Shown here piece after piece: positions 17,286 through 24,314 of a DNA stretch of 64,000 bases. This stretch comes from Luteolibacter luteus (GTDB taxonomy: Bacteria > Verrucomicrobiota > Verrucomicrobiia > Verrucomicrobiales > Akkermansiaceae), in assembly GCF_012913485.1 (NCBI RefSeq), contig NZ_CP051774.1, forward strand, positions 1 through 64,000, in the 5' to 3' direction. The position numbers were made by a program, and so were the translations under genes. The notes beneath the pieces were generated by a model. That model did no database searches, was not told the DNA's origin, and was given only the letters and a program-made list of their open reading frames with translations. The first letter of the stretch is position 1; each line of letters starts with the position of its first letter.

Positions 17286-17336
17286 TCGGCCAGTTTTACT
17301 CATCACCCCCGGCACGGCAGCTGCGAAGAGAACCCC

Positions 17337-17516
17337 ATGAGCAAGGGAATCGATGAAGGATTGGAGAAGCTGAAGGACGCACTGCTCGCCGGGAAGCCGG
17401 GACTCAGCGATGAGGATTTCCATGCCGCCGTAGAGCAATGCATGGCGGAGAATGATCCCGGCTTCACGCCGGACCGTCTCTTCGCCTGCGTGAAGGAGCG
17501 TCTTGGAATCGAATAA
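17337..17516 (+). CDS. small hypothetical protein (59 aa)
   Basis: An ATG-initiated 59-codon frame (MSKGIDEGLEKLKDALL...) with good coding composition and a helical, amphipathic pattern, ending LGIE. GAAGAG lies about nine bases upstream. It contains two cysteines. Function unknown. It follows the SDR by 51 bases. Confidence 0.5.
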   Translation: MSKGIDEGLEKLKDALLAGKPGLSDEDFHAAVEQCMAENDPGFTPDRLFACVKERLGIE

Positions 17517-17638
17517 GGGTGATGCAAATCGCGCGAGGGTTACGCGATTCGCCACGCGGGATTTCGTGAAAGGAATCCCGTATCCCTGATGCATCCTAGG
17601 ACGAAGCGGGTGGAATGGATCCTGCAAGGAGACATGTC

Positions 17639-17863
17639 ATGAACGAGATGGACGACAGCAATCTGCAAGGGCGCGATCCTTCGCCCCACCTCAGTGACTC
17701 CGAGAAGCGGAATGTCGTGGAGCATTTCATCGAGGAAGGAAGCCAGGTGACCATCGGAGAAGTGGAAGCGGCCTTGGAAGCAGCGTTAAAGAAGATCGCC
17801 CCATCGGAGAATCGGGAAGAACTCGTCGAGGCGATGGAAGAGATCCTCGGGGATCACGGGTAG
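17639..17863 (+). CDS. small acidic hypothetical protein (74 aa)
   Basis: From the ATG at 17639, preceded by AAGGAG at a suitable distance, 74 residues are encoded (MNEMDDSN...). The protein is acidic and predicted helical, with Glu-rich repeats such as EVEAALEAALKK. No domain is recognised. The good ribosome binding site supports a real gene. Confidence 0.6.
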   Translation: MNEMDDSNLQGRDPSPHLSDSEKRNVVEHFIEEGSQVTIGEVEAALEAALKKIAPSENREELVEAMEEILGDHG

Positions 17864-18295
17864 GGTCCACTAAATCGGTCAGGCGAAAGGTAGGGTCGCC
17901 CCCCGGCCGACTGTGGTGCGGCCCGCATCACCGAACCACTCGCGGGGCGCTTGTCCCTACCTTTGAATGACGAATGGATGATCCCGCGATTCGGCCCATG
18001 CCGCCAAAGTCCGACGCTCATAGAGCGCCGCTACATTTTCACCCTGACCGCTCCTGCGGAGCATCCCGCGGAACCTACTTCTTCACCTTCGGAAGCCGCG
18101 GGTGCATCGGAGGATCCTCTCACCACGCTCCTTCGGAGCGCTCCGAAAGAAAATGTAGCGTCGGTCTATGACCGTCGCAAACTCGCGGCATCAGCCGCAT
18201 CGGGGGATCATCGATTCTCTAACAAGTTCCAGCTGATCCGATCTCATTGCCCGGAGGGTCCAGCTGATCCGGTCTCATTGCCCGGAGGGCAAATA

Positions 18296-18334
18296 GCCAA
18301 TAGCCGGTGGTCGAGCGCAGCGAAAACCACCGGT
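18296..18334 (+). repeat. left arm of island 1 (39 nt)
   Basis: Perfect inverted partner of 18510-18548. The arm also folds on itself through CCGGTGGT / ACCACCGG. It differs at one base from the equivalent arm of island 2 (GCGCAGCG here, GCGTAGCG there). Confidence 0.85.
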
Positions 18335-18509
18335 TAGGTCGGAAGTGATATTGAACCCCGGCAGGGGTTCCGGCGCGCGGGAAGTCACCTCGATATCCCC
18401 CATCCGCACCAATCCGAAGGTTTCTTGGACATCACCAGCTCCACGAACTTCATCCGGGCATCGGGGCACATCGCTGGAATCCCATCCGGGGTTCAATTTG
18501 CGTGGGCTT

Positions 18510-18548
18510 ACCGGTGGTTTTCGCTGCGCTCGACCACCGGCTATTGGC
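18510..18548 (-). repeat. right arm of island 1 (39 nt)
   Basis: Perfect reverse complement of 18296-18334, including the compensating base (CGCTGCGC) that keeps the pairing intact. Confidence 0.85.
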
Positions 18549-18602
18549 TGTCACCCCTCCGGGGCATGAAATGCGGGCTAGGAAGGTGCGGCGACCACTC
18601 CC

Positions 18603-18624
18603 GGACAAGCGGGGGCGCTTGTCC
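18603..18624. repeat. strong hairpin at the right end of island 1
   Basis: GGACAAGCG and CGCTTGTCC pair over nine bases around a GGGG loop. It lies 69 bases before the LysM gene. It lacks a T-run, so it is more likely part of the repeat family than a terminator. Confidence 0.6.
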
Positions 18625-18692
18625 CTACCTTCCAGAACCCACTTCCTTCCGATTCCCTTTGCGGGAAATGCCCGCTTCGCTATCCTGCCAAC

Positions 18693-20282
18693 ATGTGTGG
18701 TCGAATGATGCGTTTGCCGGGGGCGCAGGTCGTGGTGCTGGGGATGTTCGCGGGATCCTTGCTCGCCCAGACGGCTCCGCCCGCGACACCGGTGCCGGCA
18801 CCGGCCCCTCCACCATCGAAGGCCGAGGCCGGTCTCGAAGAAGCGGTGAATTGGAAGTGGAGCGTGGCCCCATCCGCCGCGAAGGACTGGGGCATGCCGC
18901 TGCCTGACGAGCTGAAGCCGAAGGACCCGGCTGCCGCGGCAGAAGACCCCAAGCCCGTCGAAGTACGCCCCACCACTTACGAAGTCCAGAAGGGCGATGC
19001 CCTCGTGAAGATCGCACGGAAGTTCAACATGACCGTGGCCCAGTTGAAGCAATTCAACGAGCTGAAGAACGACCGCATCGTCATCGGCCAATCCTTGAAG
19101 ATCCCCACGCCCGGCGAGATCCTGGCGATGGAGCCACCGCCGCCGCCGCCACCGGAGCCCGGAAAGGAGAATGAGGAGGGAAAGAAGAAGAAGAAGGAAC
19201 CCTCCATGGAGGATGAGGACTACGAGCCCATGACCCTCGAACAACTCGAGATGGAGACCGTGCTCATCCAAGTCTTCCTCGATCGCGAGATGTTTTCCTG
19301 CGGTGCCATCGATGGCAAGGAAGGCCCCACCTTCCAGAAAATCACCCAGCTCTATCAATCCATGCACCCCGAGCTCGCGGACCCGCACGAGCTGCGGAAG
19401 AAGGCGCTCGCCGAGTTGAAGCAACCGTATGCGAACTATGTCCTGCGCGCGGATGACTTCCGCTTTATCAAGGTCCGGGACATCCCGCCCGCGGCCATCG
19501 CCGTGACTCCGCCAGGCGCAAAGAAGGAAAAGCCGAAGCCCGGTAAGCCCGCAGCTCCCAAGCTGCCGCCTCCACTGAGCTATGAGGAAATGGTGGCGGA
19601 GCATTTCCTCGGCTACGCCAGCGCATGGGAATTCGTCGCGGAGCGCTTTCACTGCGATGAAGCATTCCTGCGCCGCCTCAATGACAAGGTGGGCGACAAG
19701 CCCGCGGTGGGCACGATCTTCCAGGTGCCGAATGTGATTCCCTATGAGATCGAGAAAGCCGGCGACCAGGCGCTGCAACCGGCGGCCGATCCCCAGAAGC
19801 CGGTCACCGCGGAGATCGTGGATGTCTCCATCCTGAAAGTCTCCCGCGATGGCAAATTGATCGCCGCCATGCCCCTCGCCTCCGCACGTCCCGGCCTCCG
19901 CGGCCGGGGATCGTGGACTGTGCTCGACGCGATCGCGCAGCCGAAGCTGGTGACCAAGCACGAACCGCGCGAAGCACCGAAAGCCACAGCGGATGCCCCC
20001 GCCGCGACACCCGCGCCGGCACCGGTGGCGGAGAAAGAAGAAACTCTCGCCGCCGGACCGAACAACCCGGTGGGCGTGGTGTGGATCAATCTCGCCAAGG
20101 CAAAGAGCAAGGACGCCCTGTCCTACGGCCTGCACGGCACCGGCATCCCCGCGCAGATGAAATCGAAGGAAGGCATCGGCGGCTTTCGCATGACGAATTG
20201 GGACATCGATCGCGCGGTGCGATTGCTCCCCGCGGGCACGCCGCTCGTCTGGCCTGCGGAAGTGGTGAAGCCGCGGCGCTGA
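18693..20282 (+). CDS. LysM / L,D-transpeptidase-like protein lacking the catalytic cysteine
   Basis: A 529-residue secreted protein: a signal-like N-terminus (cleavage near SLLAQ), a LysM peptidoglycan-binding domain (about residues 93-140, TYEVQKGDALVKIARKF), a proline/lysine-rich linker, a degenerate peptidoglycan-binding region (VFLDREMFSCGAIDGKEG, about 190-215), and a C-terminal YkuD-like domain. The YkuD landmarks are HGT at 481-483 and FRMTNWD (498-504). Active enzymes carry a Ser-His-Gly-Cys block directly before the Arg; here residues 491-499 read SKEGIGGFR, so both catalytic Cys and His are absent. It therefore looks catalytically dead and may bind or scaffold peptidoglycan. The start could be the first ATG or the one at 18705 or 18708. 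Confidence 0.8.
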   Translation: MCGRMMRLPGAQVVVLGMFAGSLLAQTAPPATPVPAPAPPPSKAEAGLEEAVNWKWSVAPSAAKDWGMPLPDELKPKDPAAAAEDPKPVEVRPTTYEVQKGDALVKIARKFNMTVAQLKQFNELKNDRIVIGQSLKIPTPGEILAMEPPPPPPPEPGKENEEGKKKKKEPSMEDEDYEPMTLEQLEMETVLIQVFLDREMFSCGAIDGKEGPTFQKITQLYQSMHPELADPHELRKKALAELKQPYANYVLRADDFRFIKVRDIPPAAIAVTPPGAKKEKPKPGKPAAPKLPPPLSYEEMVAEHFLGYASAWEFVAERFHCDEAFLRRLNDKVGDKPAVGTIFQVPNVIPYEIEKAGDQALQPAADPQKPVTAEIVDVSILKVSRDGKLIAAMPLASARPGLRGRGSWTVLDAIAQPKLVTKHEPREAPKATADAPAATPAPAPVAEKEETLAAGPNNPVGVVWINLAKAKSKDALSYGLHGTGIPAQMKSKEGIGGFRMTNWDIDRAVRLLPAGTPLVWPAEVVKPRR

Positions 20283-20285
20283 GCT

Positions 20286-20756
20286 TCACTCGTCCGCTTC
20301 GAAGCTCACCGTCCACACGCCCTCTTCCGCGGAGAAGTGGAAGCGGTAAAAGGCGATCTTCGCGAAATCATCCTCCGTGCACGTTAGCCAGTCCGGCTGC
20401 TCCCTCGCCCAGCGCTGGAGCATCCGTGCGAAGACCTCCACCACCGCGTGTACCGGTAGCTCTTCATCCTCCAGCGGGAAGGGCAGGTGACGATAGCAGT
20501 AGCTGCGCTTTCCCTTCGGGATCGTCGTGAAAAGCCCGCACATCATCATGCGGCTCGTCTTCCCCAGAGGCACCACTTTCACCTCTCCGCCCTGGTCATC
20601 CACCGCACGGATCTTTTCGCGCGCCTCTTCATCGGAGCTCAGCGCCAGTACGTCGGCAATCGTCATCGGCCCCTCCACCTCGAAGGCAAATTCCTGCTCC
20701 GGCTCTGAATTTTTCACGCCCTCGAAGAGCGAGCTCAGGTCGAAATCATCGCTCAT
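20286..20756 (-). CDS. hypothetical protein
   Basis: A 156-residue protein (MSDDFDLSSLFEG...) starting at 20756, where GAGGAG sits a few bases upstream. It is acidic, has no signal peptide or membrane segment, and contains Trp and Cys residues in its C-terminal half (QPDWLTCTEDDF). No family is recognised. It converges on the LysM gene with a 3-base gap and diverges from the PqaA-like gene. Confidence 0.6.
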   Translation of the reverse strand: MSDDFDLSSLFEGVKNSEPEQEFAFEVEGPMTIADVLALSSDEEAREKIRAVDDQGGEVKVVPLGKTSRMMMCGLFTTIPKGKRSYCYRHLPFPLEDEELPVHAVVEVFARMLQRWAREQPDWLTCTEDDFAKIAFYRFHFSAEEGVWTVSFEADE

Positions 20757-20840
20757 CGTCTCTCCTCTATGCTCCTGCGCTACCCGTATCAAGCATGAGT
20801 GCCTGCTTGTGCCGGGCCGGGAGACGGCTAGGATCTGCCA

Positions 20841-22175
20841 ATGCGCTCATTCGGAAAACTTTTCCTGCCGCTGTTGCTGCTCGGCAGTGTCACCCTGTCA
20901 CCGGCGAAGGATGCACCCGCGGTGCCGGAGGATCTGGCCCAGTACATCGCGAAGGCGGAGCCGGATTTCACGTGGAAGGTGGAGGACACGAAGGAATTCG
21001 GCATCACGAAAATCTGGCACCTGAAGCTGACTTCGCAGGTGTGGCAGGGCATCCCGTGGACGCATGATCTGCTGGTAGTGAAGCCCGTCGGCGTGCCGAC
21101 CGGGAAAATGCTGCTCCTCAATGACGGCGGCAGCGCCTCCCAGGAAAGGGCGATGTATGCCGCGCTGCTCGCGGGAAAGATCAAGGCCCCCGTCGCGATG
21201 CTGCTCGGCGTGCCGAACCAGCCCTTGTTCGATGGCAAGAAAGAGGACCACCTCATCGCGGAGACCTTCGTGCGCTATCTTGATTCCGGAGATGCTTCGT
21301 GGCCGCTGCTCTTCCCGATGGTGAAGAGCGTGGTGAAGGCGATGGATTCGCTGCAGGATCTCAGCGCGAAGGAATGGCAGGAGCCGGTGACGAAGTTCAT
21401 CGTCGGCGGCGGCTCGAAGCGCGGCTGGACAACCTGGCTGACGGCTGCCAGCGATCCGCGGGTGATGGCCATCACGCCGATGGTGATCGACGTGCTGAAC
21501 ATGCGCGAGCAACTGACCCACCAGCAGAGCTCGCTGGGCGGGCCCAGCGCGGAGATCTCTCCCTACACGGATCGCGGGCTGGTGCCAATCCCGGATACGC
21601 CGCGCGCGAATCATCTCTGGAGCATGGTGGACCCGTGGACTTATCGCGCCCGCTTCACCATGCCGAAGCTCATCGTGCTGGGGAACAATGATCCCTACTG
21701 GAGCACGGATGCGCTGAATCTTTATTGGGATGCACTGCCGGGGGAGAAATACATCTCCTACTCGCCGAATGCGGGGCACGACCTTACCGAGCGGGACTCC
21801 GCGGGGAAGAAACTGAATGCGGACCGGGCGATCAACAACGTGTCCGCCTTCGTCCGCTATCAGCTCAGCGGGAAGCCGCTGCCGAAGCTCGAGTGGAAGC
21901 ACGAGACACAGGCCGACGGAAGCCTCGCGCTGAAGGTCACGGCGGACCCTGCGCCGAAGGAGGCGCGGCTGTGGGTGGCGAAGTCGGACACGAAGGACTT
22001 CCGGAAGGCGCGTTGGGAATCACGGGAGATCGCGCTGAAGGGAGGCGAGCCGGTGAATGCCAGCATCGCGAAGCCGGAGAAGGGCTTCATCGCTTACTAT
22101 GCGGACCTCGGCTATGAGATCGATGGCCTGCCCCAGTGGCTGTGCACGCAGCTGAAGGTGGCGGCCGCGGAGTGA
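20841..22175 (+). CDS. PhoPQ-activated pathogenicity-related protein-type alpha/beta hydrolase
   Basis: A 444-residue secreted protein with a signal peptide (residues 1-22). It matches the PhoPQ_related (PqaA) family: LLLNDGGSAS near residue 92, the nucleophile elbow VGGGSKRGW (Ser192), ITPMVIDVLN, a NNDPYW segment before the acid, and NAGHD for the likely catalytic His. The C-terminal 100 residues form a beta-rich domain typical of this family. In Salmonella a relative is PhoPQ-regulated; the enzymatic substrate is not established. Length agrees with the family. Confidence 0.85.
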   Translation: MRSFGKLFLPLLLLGSVTLSPAKDAPAVPEDLAQYIAKAEPDFTWKVEDTKEFGITKIWHLKLTSQVWQGIPWTHDLLVVKPVGVPTGKMLLLNDGGSASQERAMYAALLAGKIKAPVAMLLGVPNQPLFDGKKEDHLIAETFVRYLDSGDASWPLLFPMVKSVVKAMDSLQDLSAKEWQEPVTKFIVGGGSKRGWTTWLTAASDPRVMAITPMVIDVLNMREQLTHQQSSLGGPSAEISPYTDRGLVPIPDTPRANHLWSMVDPWTYRARFTMPKLIVLGNNDPYWSTDALNLYWDALPGEKYISYSPNAGHDLTERDSAGKKLNADRAINNVSAFVRYQLSGKPLPKLEWKHETQADGSLALKVTADPAPKEARLWVAKSDTKDFRKARWESREIALKGGEPVNASIAKPEKGFIAYYADLGYEIDGLPQWLCTQLKVAAAE

Positions 22176-22218
22176 GGCGATTTTTGCACCGCGCCCGGCG
22201 ACTTTTGCATTCTGTTAG

Positions 22219-22329
22219 TCAGTGGTTCAAGAGGGTGCTGACTAGCAGGGAGACGGCGAAAGCCCATAGAATATAGGCTCCGAAGGAGGCGGCGGGGTCT
22301 TCCCGATCATTGGGACGATGATCTTGCAT
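22219..22329 (-). CDS. possible small membrane protein (36 aa)
   Basis: An ATG-initiated 36-codon frame on the minus strand, with a polar acidic N-terminus (MQDHRPNDRED) followed by one hydrophobic helix (AYILWAFAVSLLVSTLL) and ending NH. The clean amphipathic-to-membrane layout suggests a real small protein. There is no clear ribosome binding site, so confidence is limited. Confidence 0.35.
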   Translation of the reverse strand: MQDHRPNDREDPAASFGAYILWAFAVSLLVSTLLNH

Positions 22330-22331
22330 GG

Positions 22332-22368
22332 CCGCCCTAACGCATGAGCCGTGCCGGTGTTAGGGCGG
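22332..22368. repeat. inverted repeat upstream of the small membrane ORF
   Basis: CCGCCCTAAC (22332-22341) and GTTAGGGCGG (22359-22368) form a 10-bp perfect stem with a 17-base loop. The related 8-mers GTTAGGGC and GGCCCTAAC recur in the next 80 bases. It could be a regulatory hairpin or a repeat element. Confidence 0.5.
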
Positions 22369-22447
22369 AAACGAGAGAGCCCCAACGGTTAGGGCAAGGC
22401 GTGCTTTTCGCCCGAGCTCGTGGCGATTTGCAACGGCCCTAACGGAA

Positions 22448-22477
22448 GAACCCACCCCCGTTGCCGGGGATGGGTTC
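22448..22477 (-). terminator. terminator-like hairpin after the outer-membrane barrel gene
   Basis: GAACCCACCCCCG and CGGGGATGGGTTC pair over 13 positions with one mismatch around a four-base loop, 36 bases beyond the stop of the leftward gene. The T-run is weak. Confidence 0.55.
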
Positions 22478-22512
22478 CATGCGCATATGAATACCGAATA
22501 CAACCAATAGAA

Positions 22513-23115
22513 TCAGAAGTTGAAACGGATGCCACCGCCGACACCCACGTCATCGAGGTCGTCGATGTTGGTGCCGAAGAGGCTCACGTCGTCCATCCAG
22601 ATGTAGCGTGCACCTGCATAGATTTCGAAGCTCGAGGAGACATTGTAGACGAGGCCTGCGAAGGCCTGAGCGGTGAAGACCCACTCGTCGTCGCCCAGTG
22701 CACCCACGTTCACGTCAACGTTCGAAGCGCCGAGACCGCCGCCGACGTAGAAGCCGAGGCGTTCGGTGAAGTTGTACTGGTACTTGTAGTTCAGGGTGAC
22801 CGGAACGATGTCGACATCGATGTTCGCGAGAACGGGGAAGACGGTGGTTTCTTCCTCACCCGTCCAGCCGGACTCGATGTACAGCGCGGAGCCGTTACCG
22901 AAGTCGTAACCGAAGTGGCCATTGTAGAAGGCTTCTTCGGCGTCGACCAGGTAGTCCACGCCACCGCCAAGGATCCAGTGTGGCGTTTCGCCGTAGCTGG
23001 TGGACTGGGTGATGGTGCCCGTGGAGGCGGTGTTGGTCACAACGGCGTCGCCGGCCAGAAGAGTGCCCGAGAGGGCGAAGGCAGCGGCGATGCTGAGTGC
23101 GATAGTGCTTTTCAT
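22513..23115 (-). CDS. outer-membrane beta-barrel protein
   Basis: A 200-residue protein from the ATG at 23115 with a signal peptide (MKSTIALSIAAAFALSGTLLAG). The mature part alternates aromatic and polar residues in about eight strands and ends in GGIRFNF, with the C-terminal Phe recognised by the BAM complex. It resembles small OmpW/OmpA-type barrels. The putative terminator and its own long upstream region suggest a single-gene unit. Ligand or role unknown. Confidence 0.8.
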   Translation of the reverse strand: MKSTIALSIAAAFALSGTLLAGDAVVTNTASTGTITQSTSYGETPHWILGGGVDYLVDAEEAFYNGHFGYDFGNGSALYIESGWTGEEETTVFPVLANIDVDIVPVTLNYKYQYNFTERLGFYVGGGLGASNVDVNVGALGDDEWVFTAQAFAGLVYNVSSSFEIYAGARYIWMDDVSLFGTNIDDLDDVGVGGGIRFNF

Positions 23116-23599
23116 AGGTATCGGTTGCTTTGGACTACGTTGGTTTGTCGTGTGATGTGGCTTGGCGGCCCCTAAGCCGGGCGCGCACGAGGGCGCGACC
23201 GCGGGAAACCAGCTGCGTCGCTTTTCGCTAGCAGCGTGCCAACTTTTTGTTGGGGACCTGAGACCGGGAGGAATTCGGGTTCCTAACGATGCCATAAAAC
23301 ACCCTCAGAGGGGGGTCTGGCAAGGCAGAAGGTTAGGGAAAGTTGAATAATTGGACGGCTGGGGATCAGTGGCTTCCGGGGTTCGGGAGGCGTGAAACCG
23401 GGGCGGCGGGGGCGACGGTTCTTCCCTCGCCTGATAGGGCCTGATAAAAAGTGGAAATTTAACAGGGGACAGGTTCGGCTGAAGGGTCGGACGGGACGGG
23501 ATGGGTCGCGGTTCTCACGGGCGGATGATGGAGGGAATGAGAAAGGCGATCTACTGCCAGGAGGGGTGATGATCGGGAGCTTGCCGGTGTTCCGGCTTC
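23116..23599. other. intergenic region upstream of the barrel gene
   Basis: About 480 bases without a convincing gene. It should contain the leftward promoter of the barrel gene, but no clear -35/-10 pair stands out. Beyond about 23600 the sequence becomes the palindromic island. Confidence 0.4.
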
Positions 23600-23729
23600 T
23601 TCCCGTGCTCCGCAGGAGCTGTTGGAAAGAGAATGTAGCGGCGGTCTATGACCGTCGGACTCTCGCGGCATCAGCCGCATCGGGGGATTTTCGACAAACG
23701 CTTGCGTCCAAGGCCCCTCCGGGGCCTTA

Positions 23730-23768
23730 GCCAATAGCCGGTGGTCGAGCGTAGCGAAAACCACCGGT
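23730..23768 (+). repeat. left arm of island 2 (39 nt)
   Basis: Perfect inverted partner of 23948-23986. It is one base different from the island 1 arm. Confidence 0.85.
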
Positions 23769-23947
23769 CAGGTCGGAGGCGATATTGAACCCCGGCAGGG
23801 GTTCCAGCGCGCGAGAAGTCACCTCAAGATCCCCGATCCGCAACTACCCGGGAACTCCTTCGGCATCACGGATCTCCCGCAATTTCATCCGGGCATCGGG
23901 GCGCATCGCTGGAACCCCGTCCGGGGTCCCATTCACACTCCATCTCT

Positions 23948-23986
23948 ACCGGTGGTTTTCGCTACGCTCGACCACCGGCTATTGGC
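23948..23986 (-). repeat. right arm of island 2 (39 nt)
   Basis: Perfect reverse complement of 23730-23768, carrying the compensating base (CGCTACGC). Confidence 0.85.
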
Positions 23987-24040
23987 TGATTGCCCTCCGG
24001 GCAATGAGATCGGACCAGCTGGCACTTGTTAGAGAATCGA

Positions 24041-24313
24041 TGATCCCCGATGCGGCCCGTGCCGCCAATCACCGACGGTCATAGACCGACGCTACATTTT
24101 CCTTCGGACCGCTCCGGAGGAGCGTAGGAGGTAAATCCATCGATGCGGCCAGTGCCGCCAATCACCGACGGTCATAGACCGACGCTACATTTTTTATCCT
24201 GATCGCTCCGGAGGAGCGTGGGAGGTGAATCCATCGATGCGGCCCGTGCCGCCAATCACCGACGCTCATAGAGCGCCGCTACATTTTTGTTAGGGCGCTC
24301 CGGAGGAGCGTGT
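24041..24313. repeat. three tandem ~90-nt hairpin units
   Basis: Three direct copies begin near 24045, 24138 and 24231. Each has a GCGGCC...GCCGCC palindrome, a hairpin (CGGTCATAGACCG twice, CGCTCATAGAGCG once), the word GCTACATTTT, and a GCTCCGGAGGAGC hairpin. The third copy shows a paired base flip in the stem that preserves complementarity. Confidence 0.8.
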
Positions 24314-24314
24314 T

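Larger units (their letters stand above)
17887..18633. repeat. intergenic palindromic repeat island 1
   Basis: An 830-base gene-free region filled with palindromes. The core is a pair of perfect 39-nt inverted arms (18296-18334 and 18510-18548) separated by 175 bases; the spacer itself contains GAACCCCGGCAGGGGTTC-type palindromes in both halves. Two hairpins of the form CGCTCATAGAGCG / CGGTCTATGACCG lie at about 18015 and 18163. Outer modules carrying GCGCTTGTCCCTACC occur at both ends. The same modules in the same order form the island at 23.6-24.3 kb. Short open frames exist inside it (one translates to a VYDRR-containing peptide), but these follow the repeat and are not credible genes. Confidence 0.8.
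23600..24313. repeat. intergenic palindromic repeat island 2
   Basis: A 710-base nested palindrome centred near 23860. Outer arms 23632-23659 and 24071-24098 are imperfect complements; inner arms 23730-23768 and 23948-23986 are perfect 39-nt complements; the spacer holds GAACCCC...GGGGTTC palindromes on both sides. A compact hairpin AAGGCCCCTCCGGGGCCTT lies at about 23710. It shares its modules and their order with island 1 at 17.9-18.6 kb, with point differences throughout. The right end carries three tandem hairpin units and stops one base before the subtilase stop codon. Confidence 0.85.

Noticed and set aside
17951-18907. Small open frames across repeat island 1
   Set aside because: Same reason; they start and stop within palindromic modules and some run into the LysM gene in a different frame.
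18450-20135. A 561-codon minus-strand open frame opposite the LysM gene
   Set aside because: The composition (His/Gly/Leu runs) is that of an antisense frame. The + strand gene has clear LysM and YkuD features.
23392-24084. Short open frames inside the palindromic islands encoding VYDRR-type peptides
   Set aside because: They arise from the repeat sequence itself, lack ribosome binding sites and recur wherever the repeat occurs.
9334-24313. A direct link between the RAYT palindromes and the large islands
   Set aside because: The 41-nt palindrome and the island modules share no sequence beyond GC-rich words, so I do not claim the RAYT mobilises the islands.
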